A DNA stretch of 56,986 bases from Calothrix sp. C42_A2020_038 (GTDB lineage Bacteria; Cyanobacteriota; Cyanobacteriia; Cyanobacteriales; Nostocaceae): assembly GCA_015272395.1 (NCBI GenBank), contig JACYLQ010000049.1:1-56986 (forward strand), read 5' to 3'. Numbering within the stretch: position 1 is the stretch's first letter; every line of letters begins with the position of its first letter. Both the position numbers and the translations under genes were made by a program. The notes under the pieces are model-generated. The model had not been told where the DNA came from. It searched no databases and saw only the letters and a list, made by a program, of their open reading frames with translations. Positions 44,098-53,033 of the stretch are shown here, in pieces.

Positions 44098-46950
44098 TTA
44101 AAGACAATTAGTCACATTAGTAAAGTTATCTTTACTTGGTTGGAAAGTTACAGTGCCCATATTATTCACTGTTATGTTATCTAGGTCAACTAGCTGGAAG
44201 TCACCGTTATTACGTTGAAGCAGGAAGCCTGACATAGTTTTGTTGTTCCTTAATGCTAAACACATTGGTTTATCACTGTTGTTAGCAGCACTCAGTGCAT
44301 TAATGACCTGGTTCTCTAGGTTATTTAATTCAGCTAATGCAGCCATTTTAGAGCTTTCGTTAGCTTGCAGGAAGATATCATTACTACCGCTGTTAGTGAT
44401 TGTATTACTGTTTAAATTCACTTTTGCAGTAGCGGCGCCATTCGTTTGCACAAACATTCCTTGTCCTGCACTATTAGTAATTTGTGTATTGTTGATATTT
44501 ATATTCTGCTGTGTACCATTAGCTTGCAGAAATATTCCTTGACCTCCTTCACCATTACCATCTAATTTGGTGTCATTTATTTTACTATTTGTTAGTGTTA
44601 AGTCTTGCTGCGCGTTGTCATTTGATTGGATGAATAATCCTTGACCACGACTATTGTTTATATTTGCATTAGTAATATTACTTGTTTGCTGAGTTTGAAC
44701 AGTATCTAATTTACCGTTAGCTGCTATGAATACACCTTGTCCGGCACTGTTTGATACAGTTGAATTATCTAATTTCAAACGCTGTTGGGCGCCATCATTT
44801 GCTGCGACAAATATACCTTGTCCACCATTACCATTACTATCTTTAGTAGTATTATTGACATTAGCAAGATTTAGAAATAAATCTTGAATAGAGTTATTAG
44901 CTTGTACAAAAATACCTTGACTGCTGTTACTATCAACACTAGATTGATTGACCGTAATATTTTGTCTGGCGCCATCGTTCGCAGAAATAAATAAACCTTG
45001 TGCAAGGTTATTTGTAATGGTTAGGCTATTTAACGTAAACGACTGTTGTCCACCACTATTCGCAGCGATAAAAATTCCTTGTCCACCGTCACCGTTACTA
45101 TCTTTTGCTGTGTTACTAGCAGTTATTTGATTGATAGTAAATTCTTGCTGCGAGTTACCGTTTACTTGAATAAACACACCTTGCCCAGCGTTATCGGTAG
45201 TAGTTGAATTGTTGATGGTAAAGTTTTGTTTGGCGCCGCTATTGGCTGCAATGAAAATACCTTGTGCTGCGTTATCGCTAATTGTACTATTATCTAACTT
45301 CAAAGTTTGCTGCGCGGCACCGTTGGCTGCAACGAATATACCTTGTCCTCCTTCTCCTGCATTATCTTTAACCGTTCCACTCACTTCGATACGTGTAATA
45401 TTAATAGTTTGACTAGCATTATTATTTGCTTGAGCAAAAATACCTGCACCAGTACTATCAGTGATTAGATTATCAGTAAGATTAACTTGCTGCTGTGAAT
45501 TAAGAGAAGCTTGAGCGAAAATACCTTGCGCGCGGCTACTGTCAATTATGTTATTTTCAACGGTAAATAACTGCTGAGTATTGCCAAACCCTTGCAAAAA
45601 GATACTGTGGGCACCAGTATCTTGAATTCTATTATTGCTAATGATATTACGCCCCCCTACACCGCTGAGACTAATACCTTGTTCAGATGGGTTAATAATT
45701 TTGTTATTGCGAATGTTAAGGTTGTTAACACCAGAAGCTTGTATCGCATTACCTGTGGCATTAATAATTGCAAACCCATCCAGCGTTGTATTATTCCCCA
45801 TTGTTACAGTACCATTGACAACAGGTAACTGCCCACCTCCTGAGTTCGGTAACTGCACTTTGCCAATTTCGCGCGTTTCTACGACTTGTGGAAGTGCGTT
45901 GGATAGTACTTTAACATTATCAGGAATATTAAATCCAGAAGATGCCGAATTACTAAATTCGACATACACAATATCTTCAGGTTGAGCAATATTCAAGGCA
46001 GTTTGAATATTATCCGTAGGATTTTCAATAGTTCCGTTACCTGTTGAAGCACCTGGAGTCACGTAGCGAAACTGTAAAGGTTTACCTGTTTCTGGGTTAG
46101 TTGCAAGCTCTTGAGTGTTTTCGGTTTTACCAATAACGCTGATGGTCGCAACTCGTTGCACTGACTGAGCTAATCGCATGGTATCTTTGAGATGACGCGA
46201 ACTACCAGCAAAATCAATACTAGCATTAAATACCAATCGAGTATCAAAAATAGAGTCATGCTGTAACGTCAAACCTAAACTAACATTATTGGTTGGGTTC
46301 GCTACTAACCTTCCTCTAACTCCTAACGTACTGCCAACATCCCCTGTGTAATAATACATTCCTCCATACGCGCGCACATACCCTTCACCCAAACGAGCAA
46401 TAGGTACTCCCGCTTCAACATCAAACCCTGCCAAAGCAACTTCAAATTCTCTATTAACATCTAACAAGAGATTATTTCCAGCAAACCTAAAACCACGAAA
46501 AGATTCGGAAGTAACCTGCTTACTTGTTCCCAAAGGAATATAACCATTCGTGCGTAATTCCCAATTTTTTCCTAGTCTTTCTAACCCCAAACCTATTTGG
46601 TTAAATGTATTACTACCTGTATTACGAATATCGTAAGCAATGTAACCACCCCAAACCGCATCATCAGAAACACCAAACCGATGTCCGAGTAAAAGGTTGC
46701 CACCCATCGTTGAGTCGGTTGATAATAAAAGGCGCCCTTCTAAAAAAGTTAAGTTATTATTTGTATTTTGAAATGGGATAAAACCCTCAATACTAAAATA
46801 AGGTTCTTGATATCCGGTGCCAGTACTAGTGAAGCTACCGCTAAATCGAGAAAATACTGAGTTATTTGTTGTCTGTGCAACAACTGGAGCAGTCGCGACT
46901 AAGCAGGAGACTAGCCCGATAACATAGTATTTAATGGTTTTTTTCATCAC
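44098..46950 (-). CDS. outer-membrane protein: inverse-autotransporter-like barrel plus parallel beta-helix
   Basis: 950 residues with a signal peptide (MMKKTIKYYVIGLVSCLVAT...VAQT). Residues about 45-255 have alternating-strand barrel sequence (FSIEGFIPF, NLLLGHRFGVSDDAVWGGYI, GLGLERLGKNWELRTNGYIP, VRAYGGMYYYTG) like the inverse autotransporter/invasin beta-domain. Residues about 290-350 (GNGTIENPTDNIQTALNIAQ, PEDIVYVEFSN) begin a right-handed beta-helix that continues to about 880 as Asn/Gln/Ser-rich PbH1-like repeats, many carrying G-Q-G-[IVL]-F-[IV]-x-A-N. No protease or lectin motif is evident. It is probably surface-exposed and structural or adhesive. It is monocistronic, with upstream AT-rich DNA. 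Confidence 0.75.
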   Translation of the reverse strand: MMKKTIKYYVIGLVSCLVATAPVVAQTTNNSVFSRFSGSFTSTGTGYQEPYFSIEGFIPFQNTNNNLTFLEGRLLLSTDSTMGGNLLLGHRFGVSDDAVWGGYIAYDIRNTGSNTFNQIGLGLERLGKNWELRTNGYIPLGTSKQVTSESFRGFRFAGNNLLLDVNREFEVALAGFDVEAGVPIARLGEGYVRAYGGMYYYTGDVGSTLGVRGRLVANPTNNVSLGLTLQHDSIFDTRLVFNASIDFAGSSRHLKDTMRLAQSVQRVATISVIGKTENTQELATNPETGKPLQFRYVTPGASTGNGTIENPTDNIQTALNIAQPEDIVYVEFSNSASSGFNIPDNVKVLSNALPQVVETREIGKVQLPNSGGGQLPVVNGTVTMGNNTTLDGFAIINATGNAIQASGVNNLNIRNNKIINPSEQGISLSGVGGRNIISNNRIQDTGAHSIFLQGFGNTQQLFTVENNIIDSSRAQGIFAQASLNSQQQVNLTDNLITDSTGAGIFAQANNNASQTINITRIEVSGTVKDNAGEGGQGIFVAANGAAQQTLKLDNSTISDNAAQGIFIAANSGAKQNFTINNSTTTDNAGQGVFIQVNGNSQQEFTINQITASNTAKDSNGDGGQGIFIAANSGGQQSFTLNSLTITNNLAQGLFISANDGARQNITVNQSSVDSNSSQGIFVQANNSIQDLFLNLANVNNTTKDSNGNGGQGIFVAANDGAQQRLKLDNSTVSNSAGQGVFIAANGKLDTVQTQQTSNITNANINNSRGQGLFIQSNDNAQQDLTLTNSKINDTKLDGNGEGGQGIFLQANGTQQNININNTQITNSAGQGMFVQTNGAATAKVNLNSNTITNSGSNDIFLQANESSKMAALAELNNLENQVINALSAANNSDKPMCLALRNNKTMSGFLLQRNNGDFQLVDLDNITVNNMGTVTFQPSKDNFTNVTNCL

Positions 46951-47064
46951 GCACGTTTTTAATAAACATGTATCTTATTTCTAGATAACAGTGGCATTAA
47001 CGCGATAAAATACACAAGCAATCCGTGAAGTTACCATAAATTTTTGATGAAACCGCACAATAAT

Positions 47065-47089
47065 GTAGAGACATGACATGTCACGTCTG
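47065..47089. repeat. dispersed palindrome GTAGAGACATGACATGTCACGTC
   Basis: Core ACATGACATGTCACGT with outer GTAGAG/CTCTG-like arms; another diverged member of the family at 10526-10561. Lies about 80 bases upstream of prfB. Confidence 0.55.
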
Positions 47090-47170
47090 TTGACATTTTG
47101 AAAAAAGACAACATATCACATCTGCACAGAGCGTGTAATAATCGTAAATGCAATTCATTTAATGAGTCCT

Positions 47171-48287
47171 ATGGACGTATTAGAACTCAAACGCGAAATT
47201 GAAACGTTGTCTCGCCGCCTGGGTAAAACCCAGGACTATCTTTGACATCCCTGCACTAACAGCTAAAATCCAAGATTTAGAACAAGTATCGGCACAACCA
47301 GAGTTTTGGAATGACCAAACCAAAGCCCAGAGAACCATGCAGGAACTTGATGAAGTTAAAGCACATCTCTCACAGTATCAACAATGGCAAAGAAACTTAG
47401 AAGATACTAAAGCTGTTGTTGAACTACTAGAGTTAGAATCTGACGAAGGGCTACTCAAAGAAGCAGAATCTACTGTCACCAAACTAAATCGTGAACTCGA
47501 TAACTGGGAACTGGAACAGTTACTTTCTGGTCCTTACGATAAAGAAGGGGCTGTGTTGTCAATTAATGCAGGCGCCGGTGGTACAGATGCTCAAGATTGG
47601 GCGGAGATGTTACTGAGAATGTATACGCGCTGGGCTGAAGACCACGGGTACAAAGTCAACCTAGTCGAAGAATCTGAAGGCGATGAAGCGGGAATAAAAT
47701 CTGCAACGATAGAAATTACCGGACGTTATGCTTACGGTTATTTACGTTCGGAAATGGGGACTCATCGCTTAGTACGAATATCACCATTTAACGCCAACGG
47801 TAAACGGCAAACAAGCTTTGCAGGTGTTGAGGTAATGCCACAAATTGACAACAGTGTCCAGCTAGAGATACCAGAAAAAGACCTAGAAATCACCACATCT
47901 CGGTCTGGTGGTAAAGGTGGACAAAACGTCAATAAAGTGGAAACCGCCGTGCGTATCGTTCACATTCCCACAGGTATTGCCGTGCGTTGTACTGAAGAAC
48001 GCAGCCAGCTACAAAATAAGGACAAAGCCCTCGCGCGCTTAAAAGCAAAACTATTAGTAATAGCTGAACAACAGCGTGCCAAAGAAATTGCCGAAATTCG
48101 TGGTGATATTGCAGATGCATCTTGGGGGAACCAAATTCGCAACTACGTATTTCATCCTTACCAATTGGTAAAAGATTTGCGTACCAACCTGGAAACCACA
48201 GCCATCAACGATATCATGAACGGCGACATCGACCAGTTTATTCAATCATATCTACGCCAAGAAAACCAACTGGTGGAAAGCGCGTAA
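47171..48287 (+). CDS. prfB: peptide chain release factor 2, with programmed +1 frameshift
   Basis: The first 24 codons (47171-47242, [20 protein letters not shown]) end in an in-frame TGA at 47243-47245; the remainder continues in the +1 frame from GAC 47244 ([14 protein letters not shown]). Total 371 residues, normal for RF2. The SPF tripeptide (RISPFNANG) recognises UGA/UAA and the GGQ motif ([16 protein letters not shown]) triggers peptide release. An ATG three codons earlier (47162) is in frame and possible. The frameshift is the classical autoregulation by RF2 level. Downstream are a DUF3285-type gene, ybeY and dgkA on the same strand. Confidence 0.95.
47231..47246 (+). promoter_or_regulatory. 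prfB programmed frameshift site (CTTTGAC)
   Basis: CAGGACTATCTTTGAC contains the slippery CTT codon followed by the TGA stop and C, identical to the E. coli core. An AGGA at 47232-47235 takes the place of the stronger internal Shine-Dalgarno AGGGGG, five bases before CTT, so stimulation may be weaker. Confidence 0.9.
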
Positions 48288-48420
48288 TTAAAGTTAGGAG
48301 TTAGAAGTTAGAAGTTGTAACTCCTAACTCACAACTCACAACTCAACTCTTGGCAAACTGGCATTCAATAATCTCAACAAACTGTTACAGTATTAGTAGG
48401 GATTTGTAACCAAATCAAAC

Positions 48421-48573
48421 ATGAGTAATTCTTCTACCGAACCAAAACCGACTTACGTCAAGCTAGCCATGCGAAACATGGTGCAGAAGCGTCTTACATC
48501 TCTCAAGCACTTTGCTCTAACAACTATAGGTTTGTTAGCTGTTTTGATTGGGTTAGCTTATCTAACTCGTTAA
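48421..48573 (+). CDS. DUF3285-type small membrane protein (50 aa)
   Basis: ATG 48421 to TAA 48573: MSNSSTEPKPTYVKLAMRNM, then MVQKRLTSLKHFALTT and a C-terminal membrane helix IGLLAVLIGLAYLTR. Size, the NMVxK segment and the terminal helix match the cyanobacteria-specific DUF3285 family, and I recall it next to prfB and ybeY in other genomes. Function unknown; probably inserted in the inner or thylakoid membrane. Confidence 0.8.
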   Translation: MSNSSTEPKPTYVKLAMRNMVQKRLTSLKHFALTTIGLLAVLIGLAYLTR

Positions 48574-48660
48574 TTAACCTTATTAGCCGAAAAAACCCAA
48601 GGTTTTTGTGTTAGCCAAGCTTAAAGGTAAAATGTAGTTTTTGGAATTAATCAAGTAAAC

Positions 48661-49200
48661 GTGCTTGTTGAACTTTGTATACAAAATTGTTTTGATGAGC
48701 TTGACGACTGTGAGGAAACGCGCGCTATATATAATGATGCCCAAATAGCCCCTGAAACTTGGGAACAATGGTTTAGGGTTTGGCTAGAAACTCTAGACAC
48801 AATTCCAGAGGCGCCGAGTTATGAAATAGCGCTACGTTTGACCAACGATACAGAAATTCAGTCATTAAATTCTCAGTATCGTCATCAAGACAAGTCAACA
48901 GATGTTCTTGCTTTTGCCGCACTAGAAGTTGACTGTCCTCAACCAGTACTCGAAGACTCAGATTTAGATTTACCTTTATACCTAGGCGATATCATTATTT
49001 CGATTGAGACAGCAAATCGGCAAGCGCAAGAGTTGGGTCATCCATTGTCAACTGAGCTTGCTTGGTTGAGCGCACATGGATTACTGCATTTATTAGGTTG
49101 GGACCATCCGGATGACGAAACACTAGAAAGAATGTTAAAACAGCAAGTGATCATGCTGAATCGAGTAGGTATTTCCATCGATACTATTAATACTAATTAG
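48661..49200 (+). CDS. ybeY: endoribonuclease YbeY
   Basis: 179 residues from GTG 48661. The zinc-binding motif HGLLHLLGWDH (H-x3-H-x5-H) near residue 145 and the upstream LNSQYRHQDKSTDVLAFA segment are diagnostic for YbeY, which acts in 16S rRNA 3'-end maturation and ribosome quality control. The N-terminal 40 residues are the longer acidic extension usual in cyanobacteria. It precedes dgkA, the common YbeY-DgkA neighbour pair. Confidence 0.93.
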   Translation: MLVELCIQNCFDELDDCEETRAIYNDAQIAPETWEQWFRVWLETLDTIPEAPSYEIALRLTNDTEIQSLNSQYRHQDKSTDVLAFAALEVDCPQPVLEDSDLDLPLYLGDIIISIETANRQAQELGHPLSTELAWLSAHGLLHLLGWDHPDDETLERMLKQQVIMLNRVGISIDTINTN

Positions 49201-49452
49201 TGCTAGTATTTTCCTGCACCTATTTTTTTAAGGTGCTTGTATAGACATACATTCTTGAAAATAGAGTGTGTAAAATTTACATGAATTTTGTATGAACTCA
49301 AAGTTAAATAATTGTTCAGATCAAAGTTTTTGTATCATTCGCTCTAAATGTCGATGAACAAGTCCTGCAGCAATGCCATACTTTACATAGCTACTGTTAT
49401 ACAAAGCGTATATTAGATTAAAACCGATTTGTTATCTTAATTACTTATTTAT

Positions 49453-49920
49453 ATGCTTATGTCACAAAAACTAACACCACTAGCCAAACCAAACCCGATA
49501 GAACCAGTTGTTTCTCAAGAGCGACAGTTATCTTGGAAGGTTGCTTCAAATTTATTAGTCAGCTTTAAATACGCTTGGGCTGGAATTAGTTACGCTTTTA
49601 GAACACAGCGCAATTTTCGTATTCATGTTTGTGTTGGTACACTAGCTATTGCATTAAGCCTTTTTCTGCACTTACAAGCAGTAGAAATAGCAGTAATTGG
49701 TGTAACTAGTGGTTTAGTTTTGGCTTTAGAACTCGTCAATACAGCAATAGAATCTTTGGTTGACTTAACAGTAAAACAAACGTATCATGAGCTAGCAAAA
49801 ATAGCTAAAGACTGTGCAGCTGCAGCTGTATTAGTTTCAGCATTAGTAGCAGTTTTAGTTGCAGCTACACTCTTGCTACCCCCCTTAGTTAAGGTCGCCA
49901 TAACACAAATATTGGCATAG
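49453..49920 (+). CDS. dgkA: diacylglycerol kinase
   Basis: 155 residues from ATG 49453 (a second ATG at 49459). A polar N-terminal extension of about 30 residues precedes the DgkA core: FKYAWAGISYAFRTQRNFRIH, membrane segments, the catalytic ELVNTAIESLVDL and the nucleotide-binding AKDCAAAAVLVSA. It phosphorylates diacylglycerol (or undecaprenol in some bacteria) at the inner membrane. It follows ybeY and precedes the glutamine amidotransferase gene, an arrangement common in cyanobacteria. Confidence 0.9.
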   Translation: MLMSQKLTPLAKPNPIEPVVSQERQLSWKVASNLLVSFKYAWAGISYAFRTQRNFRIHVCVGTLAIALSLFLHLQAVEIAVIGVTSGLVLALELVNTAIESLVDLTVKQTYHELAKIAKDCAAAAVLVSALVAVLVAATLLLPPLVKVAITQILA

Positions 49921-50036
49921 TCATAAGTTTTGTGCCTAAAAGTCATGCGAAAGCTGATCGTATTGAGATGACTTTAAAATCCTGTAAAAATCATAGAAAA
50001 TGCTTTGATTGATAAAATACAGGAGTTACTTACGCG

Positions 50037-50639
50037 GTGCTTGTAGTCATCGATAACTACGATAGTTTTACATATAACTTAGTTCAGTATTTGGGAGAGC
50101 TAGCAGCAGATTTCCCTGTTGCGGCAGATATCCAAGTTTTTCGCAATGATAAAATATCTATTGAGGAACTTCGTGCCCTCTCACCGGATGGAGTTGTAAT
50201 ATCTCCAGGACCTGGGCGCCCAGAAGATGCAGGTATTTCGCAGTTAATAATCGAGCAACTTGGTGAGCAACTGCCTATTTTAGGCGTATGCTTAGGTCAT
50301 CAAAGTATTGGTCAAGTATTTGGTGCCAAAATTGTTTCAGCCAAAGAACTAATGCACGGCAAAACTTCTGCTGTGTCGCATACTGGGGTTGGTGTTTTCA
50401 AAGGTATCGAAAACCCCATGACAGCTACTCGTTACCACAGCTTAATCATCGACCGTGATACATGTCCAGATGTATTAGAGATTACTGCTTGGGTCGATGA
50501 TGGCACGATTATGGGAGTACGTCATCGGAACTATCCTCATATTGAAGGTGTCCAATTTCATCCAGAGAGTGTTCTCACTACTTCTGGTAAACAGTTGCTA
50601 CGTAATTTTCTAGAACAATTACAGGCGAGAAAAAATTAA
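50037..50639 (+). CDS. trpG: anthranilate / aminodeoxychorismate synthase glutamine amidotransferase subunit
   Basis: 200 residues from GTG 50037 with AGGAG upstream. It is a class I glutamine amidotransferase with nucleophile Cys in ILGVCLGHQSIG and the His-Glu pair in VQFHPESVLTTSG. The opening MLVVIDNYDSFTYNLVQYLG is typical for TrpG/PabA. The same subunit can serve tryptophan and folate synthesis, supplying ammonia to TrpE or PabB. A class IV aminotransferase (pabC-like) lies 2.4 kb downstream, which fits p-aminobenzoate synthesis. Its stop overlaps the next start by one base (TAATG). Confidence 0.9.
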   Translation: MLVVIDNYDSFTYNLVQYLGELAADFPVAADIQVFRNDKISIEELRALSPDGVVISPGPGRPEDAGISQLIIEQLGEQLPILGVCLGHQSIGQVFGAKIVSAKELMHGKTSAVSHTGVGVFKGIENPMTATRYHSLIIDRDTCPDVLEITAWVDDGTIMGVRHRNYPHIEGVQFHPESVLTTSGKQLLRNFLEQLQARKN

Positions 50640-51403
50640 TGAAACGAAGAGAGTTGATGGGCTATGCTGGCGCCTCGGTAGCTACAGCATTGATTGCTAC
50701 CTTAGCAGAATCTCAAACCTTCGCACAAACTGGCGGATTATCAGTACAGTGGTTGGGACATACCTGCTTTCTCTTTACTGGTAATGGTTTGAGAGTTCTG
50801 AGCAATCCGTTTCGGACACTGGGATGTACTGCAAAGTATCGTCCACCCAAAGTGGCAGCTGATTTAGTTATGATTAGCAGCCAACTTTTTGATGAAGGTG
50901 CAGTTGAGGGTTTGCCTGGAAATCCGAAGTTGATTTACGAACCTGGTGTTTATGATTTTAAGGGTATTAAATTCCAGGGAACTGCAATTGACCATGACCG
51001 CAAAGGTGGAAAACAGTTTGGGATTAACACAGCTTGGAGTTGGAGCCAAGCAGGCGTTAAAATTACTCATTTAGGCGCCCCAGCAGCACCACTTTCGTTT
51101 GACCAAAAAGTTCTATTTGGTCGTCCTGATGTTTTATTAGTACCTGTAGGTGGTGGTGCAAAAGCTTACAATGCTACGGAAGCAAAGCAAGCCATTCAAG
51201 CATTAAATCCCAAACTCGTAATTCCGACGCATTACCTTACCCAAGCAGCTGATGCTGCAACATGCGACATTGAACCACTAGACGAGTTTCTTAATGTCAT
51301 GCAAGGTACACCTGTAAGGCGTAGTAATAGCGACACAATTTCAATTAACCCAGCTAGTCTACCAGAAACAACTGCAATTCAAGTAATGAGTTATAGGTTT
51401 TAG
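50639..51403 (+). CDS. exported MBL-fold (UlaG-like) protein without the metal-binding motif
   Basis: 254 residues, translationally coupled to trpG. The N-terminal MKRRELMGYAGASVATALIA...FAQ is a Tat-type signal (KRREL). The fold resembles UlaG-like metallo-beta-lactamase proteins (VQWLGHTCFLFTGNGLRVLS, PDVLLVPVGGGAKAYNATEA, LVIPTHY). However the HxHxDH motif expected after DLV is MISSQLFDEG, so most zinc ligands are missing. It is likely non-hydrolytic or uses another mechanism; I recall similar cyanobacterial homologues, so this is probably a conserved divergent branch. Confidence 0.75.
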   Translation: MKRRELMGYAGASVATALIATLAESQTFAQTGGLSVQWLGHTCFLFTGNGLRVLSNPFRTLGCTAKYRPPKVAADLVMISSQLFDEGAVEGLPGNPKLIYEPGVYDFKGIKFQGTAIDHDRKGGKQFGINTAWSWSQAGVKITHLGAPAAPLSFDQKVLFGRPDVLLVPVGGGAKAYNATEAKQAIQALNPKLVIPTHYLTQAADAATCDIEPLDEFLNVMQGTPVRRSNSDTISINPASLPETTAIQVMSYRF

Positions 51404-51448
51404 GAGACGCGGAGTTAATTTTCCAAGTCCCTAATGGTTTATGTCGTA

Positions 51449-51563
51449 GGAAGATTGGCAACGGATGATTAACGGATGTAACAAATGAGTAGTTTTAAGT
51501 AGCTAGACCTTATTTGTAACAAATAACAAGCACCGTTATATCCGTTACATCCGTTGCTCTTCC
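51449..51563. repeat. long imperfect inverted repeat between convergent genes
   Basis: GGAAGATTGGCAACGGATG... (51449-51482) is mirrored by ...CATCCGTTGCTCTTCC (51534-51563), with ACGGATGTAAC/GTTACATCCGT shared inside. About 30 bases per arm with mismatches, separated by about 50 bases. It could be a small MITE or a bidirectional transcription end. Confidence 0.55.
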
Positions 51564-51568
51564 AACCT

Positions 51569-52015
51569 TTATTCTGGACGTAATCGCGTTAACTTAAGCG
51601 TAAAAGTTCCTTCACTTGGTTCTGAACCAAAGCTATGTACCCGAACAATGTAAGTTCCACCTTTGGCAATACGCGCGAATAATAGCGAGTCTGTTGTTCC
51701 TTCTGCCGCATCATCATTTTTGTCTACAACCACACCTTTGGCGCCGATTAAAGTGACAATTGTATCGAAGTTATCAGATTTTAAGTCGATTGCAATTTGA
51801 TCCCCTGTGCGTAGTTCCACAATATAATCACGGGCAAAACCTCCATCCCCTGTTGGAAAATCGGACTTGGTTAACTTATCCTTAATCTCCTTGCTAATTG
51901 GTAAGGGTATCGGGTTATAAACTTGAACTGGTTTTACAGCTAGTGCAAAAGCACTAATGTTACTAACGAATATTACGGTTGTGGCAATTGAAATTTTTCG
52001 TATAAGAGAATTCAT
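51569..52015 (-). CDS. exported protein with PPC-like beta-sandwich domain
   Basis: 148 residues with a signal peptide (SIATTVIFVSNISAFALA). The mature part matches the bacterial pre-peptidase C-terminal domain pattern: RDYIVELRTGDQIAIDLKSD, NFDTIVTLIGAKGVVVDKND, GTYIVRVHSFG and FTLKLTRL. PPC domains usually sit at the end of secreted peptidases and bind calcium or substrate; here it is alone, so the role is unclear. Convergent with the MBL-fold gene. Confidence 0.75.
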   Translation of the reverse strand: MNSLIRKISIATTVIFVSNISAFALAVKPVQVYNPIPLPISKEIKDKLTKSDFPTGDGGFARDYIVELRTGDQIAIDLKSDNFDTIVTLIGAKGVVVDKNDDAAEGTTDSLLFARIAKGGTYIVRVHSFGSEPSEGTFTLKLTRLRPE

Positions 52016-52142
52016 GTTTAGCTAGTATATATGTTGACCATGTACTTATAAGCTTCAAACTTACGTAATGTTAACAGTGTTAAAGAGAAAGTTAGAAGTA
52101 CAAAGTTAGTTTTTACGACATTCTGGGAACAATAAATGTGTA

Positions 52143-52961
52143 GTGACGCGATATGTAATAGCTATTGCTGGCAAAATGTTTGCACTGTCTCGCCAATTTA
52201 TAGGAGCATCACTTGCAACTCTTCTGTGTTTTGTTGGAGTTACATTACTCCAATACCCACGTATGAATAAAATGCTTCAAAGGAAACAAGGGTTATCACA
52301 ACAAGCTTTAGAGCGCGATGTGAAATTAGAACAGGCACGCTTGAATATACTCAAGGTTATACCCTCATTTGGATACGACAACTTACTTGCCAACTGGACT
52401 TATTTAAGCTTTTTACAGTACTTTGGGGATGATGAAGCTCGCGCTCGAACCGGTTATGCTCTTAGTCCCGAATATTTTGAGATTATCCTCAAACACGACC
52501 CACGTTTTCGATTAGCATATCTAGCACTTTCCACAAGTACATCAATGTATGCAGCGATGCCCGAACGTTCGGTAGCGATCACAGAACAAGGTTTGAAGCA
52601 GCTTAACCCTTGGACACCAGCTGACTCATACTATATATGGCGGTATAAAGGAATCGATGAACTATTATTTTTAGGAAATTCTCAAGCTGCTAGAAAGTCA
52701 TTTCAAACAGCGGCAGACTGGGCAAATAAACATTCAGATGAAGATAGCAAGTTAAGTGCAAGTGTTTCTCAAGGAACAGCGAATTTTCTTGCGGCTAACC
52801 CCAACAGCAAACACGCGCAAATTGCTGCTTGGGGGATGGTATTACAAAATCAAGTTGACAAAGAAACACAAAAGCGCGCGATTCTTGCTATTGAAGCTTT
52901 AGGTGGTCAAGTCATCAGCACCCCTCAAGGTAATCAAATTAGATTTCCTCAAAACGATTAA
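52143..52961 (+). CDS. conserved cyanobacterial membrane-anchored protein (272 aa)
   Basis: GTG start at 52143. One N-terminal membrane segment (FIGASLATLLCFVGVTLLQY) is followed by a helical domain with TPR-like character (YFEIILKHDPRFRLAYLALS, AARKSFQTAADWANKHSDED). The conserved-looking YDNLLANWTYLSFLQYFGDD lies between. Function unknown; TPR-like scaffolds at the membrane often hold protein complexes together. The next gene begins 69 bases later and may be co-transcribed. Confidence 0.75.
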   Translation: MTRYVIAIAGKMFALSRQFIGASLATLLCFVGVTLLQYPRMNKMLQRKQGLSQQALERDVKLEQARLNILKVIPSFGYDNLLANWTYLSFLQYFGDDEARARTGYALSPEYFEIILKHDPRFRLAYLALSTSTSMYAAMPERSVAITEQGLKQLNPWTPADSYYIWRYKGIDELLFLGNSQAARKSFQTAADWANKHSDEDSKLSASVSQGTANFLAANPNSKHAQIAAWGMVLQNQVDKETQKRAILAIEALGGQVISTPQGNQIRFPQND

Positions 52962-53018
52962 CATGATATACACTATGTTAAATTTTTAATTAATCCGCTC
53001 ATCTTCTATATTTAAACT

Positions 53019-53033
53019 GAGGATTGATTTATT
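53019..53033 (+). promoter_or_regulatory. ribosome binding site and AUU start of the aminotransferase gene
   Basis: GAGGA at 53019-53023 is 7 bases before ATT 53031-53033. The next codons encode FWYNGK, the expected N-terminus of class IV aminotransferases, and an in-frame TGA lies two codons upstream of ATT. No ATG, GTG or TTG is available at the right place; the first TTG (53100) is 23 codons inside the conserved domain. Confidence 0.7.
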
